From positions 1-6,936 of the forward strand of contig NZ_CAHJWX010000096.1 in NCBI RefSeq assembly GCF_903643065.1: DNA of 6,936 nt. Reading direction: 5' to 3'. Below, in pieces: positions 6,516-6,936 of this stretch. Source of the stretch: Sphingomonas bacterium (lineage in GTDB: Bacteria; Pseudomonadota; Alphaproteobacteria; Sphingomonadales; Sphingomonadaceae). The notes beneath the pieces are model-generated. The model was not told where the DNA came from. It worked only from the letters and a program-made list of their open reading frames with translations, and searched no databases. The stretch's first letter is position 1. Each line of letters starts with the position of its first letter. Position numbers and translations under genes: made by a program.

Positions 6516-6536
6516 CCTTTCGGCTGAGCCGGAAGG
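6516..6536. promoter_or_regulatory. 21-base imperfect palindrome, possible operator
   Basis: Arms CCTTTCGGCT and AGCCGGAAGG flank a central G, with one non-complementary pair (T-G, position 5 of the left arm). Size and symmetry fit a dimeric regulator site, and it sits 63 bases before the start at 6600. As RNA it could form a hairpin, but there is no T-run after it, so a terminator is unlikely. Confidence 0.4.
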
Positions 6537-6599
6537 TGAAAACGACCCTGGTGGAGCCCGCGAGCAGCCCGCGGCCCGCCTGAACACAAGAAGACCCAC

Positions 6600-6936
6600 A
6601 TGGAAGACGAGACCCGCGAGGCGGCCGCAATTGTGGTCGCGCTGATGCTGGCGCGCATGGCCGGCTTGCGCTTCGAACGCGATCCGGGCGCACCCGTCAT
6701 GCCGCTGCGCCACTATCTACACGCGCAAGCAGCAAGCCTGCTGCTGTTGCCCGCCGTGGCGACGCCCTGCCGCGAGCTGGTGAACGAGGCGGTGCTCGCG
6801 CACGACGCCGACGCGCTGATCGTGCGCGCGGCTACGCGCAGCGCCGCCGACCTGTCGTTCGGGGTGGTGCTGCGCGGGCAGCAGATGTTCCGCGCGGCGC
6901 CGCTGCGGCTGTGGTTGGGCGCAGGCGCGGCCGCGC
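6600..6936 (+). CDS. Unrecognised Ala/Leu-rich protein, 3' end outside the window
   Basis: The frame is open from ATG 6600 to the right edge (112 complete codons) and is divergent from the protease operon. AAGAAG at 6588-6593 is a weak Shine-Dalgarno site six bases upstream, and the frame has a TGA at 6537-6539 with no other ATG or GTG between, so this start is the best choice. Third positions are strongly G/C, as expected of real coding sequence here. The protein begins acidic (MEDETREAAA), then has a hydrophobic helix (IVVALMLARMAGL, residues 11-23) and further Leu/Ala-rich helices (ASLLLLPAVATP, 45-56). There is no clear signal peptide, because the start is acidic, and no catalytic motif is visible in this part. 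It does not match a family I know; it could be cytoplasmic or membrane-associated. Confidence 0.62.
   Translation, partial: MEDETREAAAIVVALMLARMAGLRFERDPGAPVMPLRHYLHAQAASLLLLPAVATPCRELVNEAVLAHDADALIVRAATRSAADLSFGVVLRGQQMFRAAPLRLWLGAGAAA

Larger units (their letters stand above)
6180..6599. other. Divergent intergenic region with several inverted repeats
   Basis: These 420 bases lie between the protease start and the plus-strand gene at 6600, so promoters for both directions should be here. I find no convincing -35/-10 pair and no tRNA or small-RNA signature. The region contains small inverted repeats: CCGGC/GCCGG at 6255-6271 (5-base arms, 7-base loop), GCTCC/GGAGC at 6312-6323, CGAGG/CCTCG at 6386-6403, GGTCGG/CCGACC at 6439-6464 around a GTTAAC, and the two palindromes listed separately. 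If the protease actually starts at 6245 or 6236, the first part is coding. Confidence 0.55.

Noticed and set aside
6246..6599. tRNA, small RNA or CRISPR in the non-coding stretch
   Set aside because: No T-arm or cloverleaf, no regularly spaced repeats and no strong RNA fold apart from short hairpins.

Overview
The window is GC-rich (roughly two thirds G+C, with mostly G/C at third codon positions). Gene style suggests an alphaproteobacterium, most likely a sphingomonad (Sphingomonas, Novosphingobium, Sphingobium or a relative): a MOBP-type relaxase with a downstream LPD7-like segment, and a lipidated subtilase with a Pro-Thr linker and a barrel-like C-terminus. This is a judgement from protein style, not a database match. 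A relaxase implies a mobile background (conjugative plasmid, ICE or mobilizable element).

Layout. Bases 12-2345 (+) encode a large relaxase whose reading frame is open to the left edge. Its first codons are made from two copies of a 22-base direct repeat with a 34-base period, which looks like foreign terminal-repeat DNA. Wholly inside the 3' third of the relaxase, in the +1 frame, lies a 77-codon gene (1900-2133, +) with a strong ribosome binding site, four cysteines in a zinc-ribbon-like arrangement and the better codon usage of the two frames. The relaxase converges on a tight minus-strand cluster, in order of transcription: a lipidated S8 (subtilisin) protease with a C-terminal barrel-like region (6179-3891), a small exported protein (3873-3283), a lipoprotein (3286-2600) and a very short ORF broken by an in-frame TAA (2603-2400). 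The last three are linked by a 17-base gap and by GTGA and ATGA stop/start overlaps, so they are almost certainly one operon. About 420 bases of non-coding DNA (6180-6599) separate the protease from a divergent, unrecognised plus-strand gene that starts at 6600 and runs off the right edge.

Working picture. The relaxase would nick and lead transfer of the element. The minus-strand operon looks like cell-envelope cargo: a lipid-anchored or autotransported protease made together with one periplasmic or secreted protein and one lipoprotein. These two accessory proteins seem to share a short Cys-containing C-terminal pattern and may be distant paralogues acting with the protease. That link is inferred from gene order and residue patterns only. 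The main points for follow-up are the nested gene, the repeat-derived relaxase start, the protease/accessory operon and the interrupted fourth gene.
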